Shown here: positions 60,618 through 64,000 of the stretch, one piece after another
How positions within the stretch are numbered: the stretch's first letter is position 1
How the letters are laid out: every line of letters starts with the position of its first letter
DNA from: Holothuria scabra
Lineage: Eukaryota; Echinodermata; Holothuroidea; Aspidochirotida; Holothuriidae
Assembly (NCBI GenBank): GCA_037179385.1
Contig: CM074179.1
Coordinates: 37,623,224-37,687,223 of the forward strand
DNA length: 64,000 nt
Direction: 5' to 3'
Notes under the pieces: generated by a model
Told to the model about the DNA's origin: nothing
What the model saw: only the letters and a program-made list of their open reading frames with translations
Database searches by the model: none
Translations under genes and position numbers: made by a program

Positions 60618-63600
60618 CAATCTGTGATTTTTCCTCAGTAGACTGAAGTGTGCTTTTGATCAATTTATGAATTGAACTTGTAGGGGAAGGCCGTGTAAGT
60701 CAGCCGTGCACCATTTTTTGGAACAAATTCTCCCATTCGTATGTTTCTTTTTAGTAAAATTTAACTCGAAGACTATCTGTAAATAGAGTTACAAGAAATG
60801 AATATCTCTTCAACACCACACTGGAACTTGTCTTTTGAAAAATAAGCGAGCAGTAAAACCAGAGAACTCGCCTAAATGCTGTAGCATGAAAACAATAAAC
60901 TAAATTATTTTTACTGCACGATGTTTTTCATTTATTAAGAAATTAGAGTAACGCTGGGAGTTCTGAAAAACCTTCTTTAAGCCCCCCCCCCCCCACACAC
61001 ACCTTATTGCTTTGAATAATGAACAGTTTATTTCATTGTTTCTGTTTGATTATAAAAGTCCCACTTCAAAGAGTAAGATTAGGGCAAGATATTAAAAGTT
61101 TTCCTACAGTACAAGGTGACACATTACCAAAATGCAAACCAATGGAAATCGTGTAACAGACAGACTAGATTTCGATTAGAACCTGCTTCTGTTCAGAAAG
61201 AAACCAGGATAGTTGTAGCCTTTGTTGGAACTACAGCAACTTGTATGAAAAAACTGACATCAGGATCAAAAAGAACTGAAATTATTCTAAATAAATTTAA
61301 AAGTTAATCCATCATTGGTTCATCATTTTGAACCGGCTTTTCAGAGGGTATGCTCTCCAAAGATTCAGTCAATGTTCTGCTACAATTATCTCGTTTAGTT
61401 TCTTCGGTGATGGATTTTGATTTTTGTTTTTCAAATTATCGAAAAAAAAAAATGAAACTGGTTGTGTGTCACATTCATTATTGTCTACATTGATATTTTG
61501 TAGAGGTGATATAATAGGCTCAGAGGAACATACGGTGGCAAAACCTGACCTGTGGTGTAGCTGTCTTGTGGCGAATCCACAGCAGTGTGGTCATAACACA
61601 CACAACAATTATGCTAAACTCTCAATGGGGGGTAAAATGAAAACATTCTTCGCTGTTCAAATTCTCGCATTTTTTGGTGGAAGACTAATCCCTTGGCTGT
61701 CAAGTGCTGTGTTTTACTCTGTTTAGCCCCTCTGAAGTGTGCTTACAGGTGCGTGCGTGTGTGCGTGTGTATGTGCTTGTGTGTGTTTGTGGTTGCAGGG
61801 GTGGCGGAGGGTTCTGCAATGTCTGGGTTATCCCTTACAATTCGTTCAGAGAGGGGAATATCATCATCTTCGGTTAGAAAAAAGGGTGATCTTCAGGTTC
61901 AAAGACTTACGTCTGGCGAATTTTTGTTTCATTTTTATTGCTTGCGGAATAGAATAAAACGTTTTTTTCTTCTTTACGATAAAACTAATTTCAATAAATA
62001 CCGCACTGAGTTCAGACAAGTGCGTAAAAGTTCTCCAACAAAGTTACCTAGTACTACGGCATCAGTGGGCAAAAGCGTAACAGTACTATGCAGAGGAAGA
62101 GGGATGTGATTTTATAGAGTTGAGGACACGAGGCTAAGAAGGATTATTTTCAACATGGACAACTATGGCGATATATTGTAACGAAATAGTTTTATTTTGT
62201 CTTGAAAACAAAACATAATTTGTTTCATTTGGTTACCTTCCATGGGCGTTTACCGGTTCTTTAAAAATTTGAGGAAAGCTTAGCCAGTATTTATCCTTTC
62301 TTAGAGTTTAGGTTAGGGGGTTACGTTAGGAATTAGCGTCATCGTTAGCCAGAAAGAATTTTTCTTGTTAAACAGTGCGCATCGGAAAAAATTTACTCCA
62401 GAAGTCATGCTCAGTGTGAAGTTGCTACTTGAGATGGTAACACAGACTCCCTTGTAGATCAACAGCTGCAGTGTGAGGTGTAACTGATATCTGAGTTGGT
62501 TACATGATCTAGGCCCTAAAAGGGGTTATGTTTTCATTTTGTTCACACTGCGTGAAAAATGAATTACCTAATGCTTGACTGGACTGTTAGCTAACCCCAA
62601 GTTACGTAACTTTTTATGTATTTTAATTCATCACTGTTACTGCCAATCAATTTATCAGTTATTAAATATTAGAAATGTCACTAAACCTAGCGTGCGTGTA
62701 ATGATTTTCACTTTCTCCACTGAGCGATAATAATAATTTGTAATCAGAGAGAGTAGATAGATGTGGCAGATAAAAAGAAGGAACGTTTTATCGTGAACCA
62801 AATTGCCCTTCGAATGTAAAACGACTATTGAAGATAGAACCCTTTTTTAGTTCCTATCCTCCAGTTTCGAGCCGTCAATTTTCTCGGTTGAACCAGTCGA
62901 AACTCTCTTAAGCCGGTAACATGCTCTTCACAATGAAAATTAGCCTACTAACCTAGGTTTTAAATTGTGGATAGCTTTTAGCAATATCAGTGTAAAAGCT
63001 GTCCTTTCCCCTTTTTAAGTATGACGTCGTCTACGAAACTTCACCTTTCGCCCTTGTTCGATCTTTCACATCAAGAAAATCCTGAGTTAAACTTGTTTCA
63101 GAGCTTCAAACTGTGGGAACTGTATGATAAGAACCGCATAGAATAGGATGAATATTCCTGTACCCTGCTTTGTGGAAAGAAAATGTGCCGGGGGAGGTAA
63201 GAACATTTTCATGCAGTAAAAATGCTGCATGTATCACTTAAGAACATTAGCCTACAAACTAATATTTTAAAAGATGTCCCAATGTTGGTAAAATCAACGC
63301 ACAACCCTCAAAAACATTTTATTCCGGAACTCGTAGTAATATTATGTGAAAAGCTTCGCTTTTGATAGCTTCGTCGTGGTTATTGTCGTGTTTGTACGGG
63401 GTTAGGTGGTGTTCTTCCTTGAACGTGGAATATACGATCAGCCAGCAATCACGAAAAGGAATATTAATCTTGTTTCTTGATTGAATCTTTATTTCACTTA
63501 TCAAACTCTGTACATACAGTTGTGAAGCTGACCTCGGGGTCACCTAAATATATCAAGCTCTGATGACGTCAAAGAATTTTGAATTTTAGTCGCTTATGGA

Positions 63601-64000
63601 AATGTACACTTGGAAAAAAGAATGGTATATTTATTCTGTATACATCCAATTACGATCAATAAAACTATGACAGTTACCAGACTAACTTCGCAAGTTATCG
63701 TAAAACCAATCTTAGGTCAAATTCACGGCCAAAAACCCAAGTATCATCAGGCGATTTTAGTAGGTCAACCTTGCCGAACGTTCGGCGAAGTCCAAAAATT
63801 AAGTAATACACACTTTAAGGTAGGAAATATACTTTCTTACATAGGTCCGTTGATAACTTGTTCCAATATTCCTGAAGACGGGTTACCACGCTTTGTTCAT
63901 GCTACGATTCTGTTTGCAGTGCTGGCATGGAGCACTGCGATATAAGATCGAACACAAAGCCATGATTTGTGTGTATGTGTTCTTACACGCAAGGGATGCG
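60618..64000. other. Right flank, part 3, no recognised gene
   Basis: A degenerate GT-rich microsatellite lies at 61748-61795 and generates part of a 138-codon frame (61693-62109). A C run is at 60981-60994. The frame starting at ATG 63622 and ending at 63945 (107 codons) is not recognised and lies in an AT-rich context. Confidence 0.4.

Noticed and set aside
61693..62109. 138-codon open frame, the longest in the right flank
   Set aside because: Its first third is translated GT-rich microsatellite (Cys/Val repeats), and the rest has no recognisable domain or splice context.
63610..63945. 111-codon frame at the right edge
   Set aside because: It only opens at a TTG. From the ATG at 63622 it shows no recognised domain, and its composition matches the AT-rich surroundings.

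Overview
The window is invertebrate animal DNA: AT-rich, gene-poor, packed with short mobile-element remnants, with GT-AG introns in its one recognisable gene and many long G or C runs. Several cues (clusters of AGGCCTA palindromes, a tRNA-derived SINE, MITE-rich spacers, a RAG1-type gene) fit a marine invertebrate, perhaps an echinoderm. That placement is an inference, not something the sequence proves.

Layout. Positions 1-2861 are single-copy left flank. Positions 2862-28876 (copy A) and 28977-54937 (copy B) are the same ~26 kb segment in direct orientation, separated by exactly 100 Ns. The breakpoints sit at the gap edges, so this is most likely two overlapping contigs or two haplotypes that were scaffolded without being merged, not a biological tandem duplication. 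Positions 54938-64000 are single-copy right flank, with no gene I recognise.

The main content is a RAG1-like gene fossil on the + strand, about 12936-17743 in copy A and 39151-43956 in copy B. It has about eleven exons whose splice phases mostly fit together. The N-terminal part matches the RAG1 zinc-dimerisation/RING region. It is followed by a basic segment placed like the nonamer-binding domain. The rest matches the RAG1/Transib-type DDE core in order: a first acidic block (GGDKGG), a second (FEDYEYL), a CxxC zinc half-site, an LHISLG block, an AYHGxSFVGN block, an HxxxxH zinc half-site, and a GEQGGES block carrying the candidate catalytic Glu. Both copies share in-frame stops and frameshifts, so it is a pseudogene or dead transposon. 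Three further frameshifts, all in homopolymers, occur in only one copy each and look like sequencing error. No RAG2-like (kelch) partner is visible.

Other content of the repeated segment: a reverse-transcriptase fragment of Penelope-like type on the minus strand (27874-28436 in copy A, damaged in copy B), two copies of a tRNA-derived SINE family, three inverted-repeat (MITE-like) elements, a degenerate GACTCGACTTGA-type repeat, a dispersed GCCGGAAAT-type repeat, AGGCCTA clusters, and several small tandem repeats. The remaining open frames are short, have no recognisable domain, and mostly overlap repeats. I do not call them genes.
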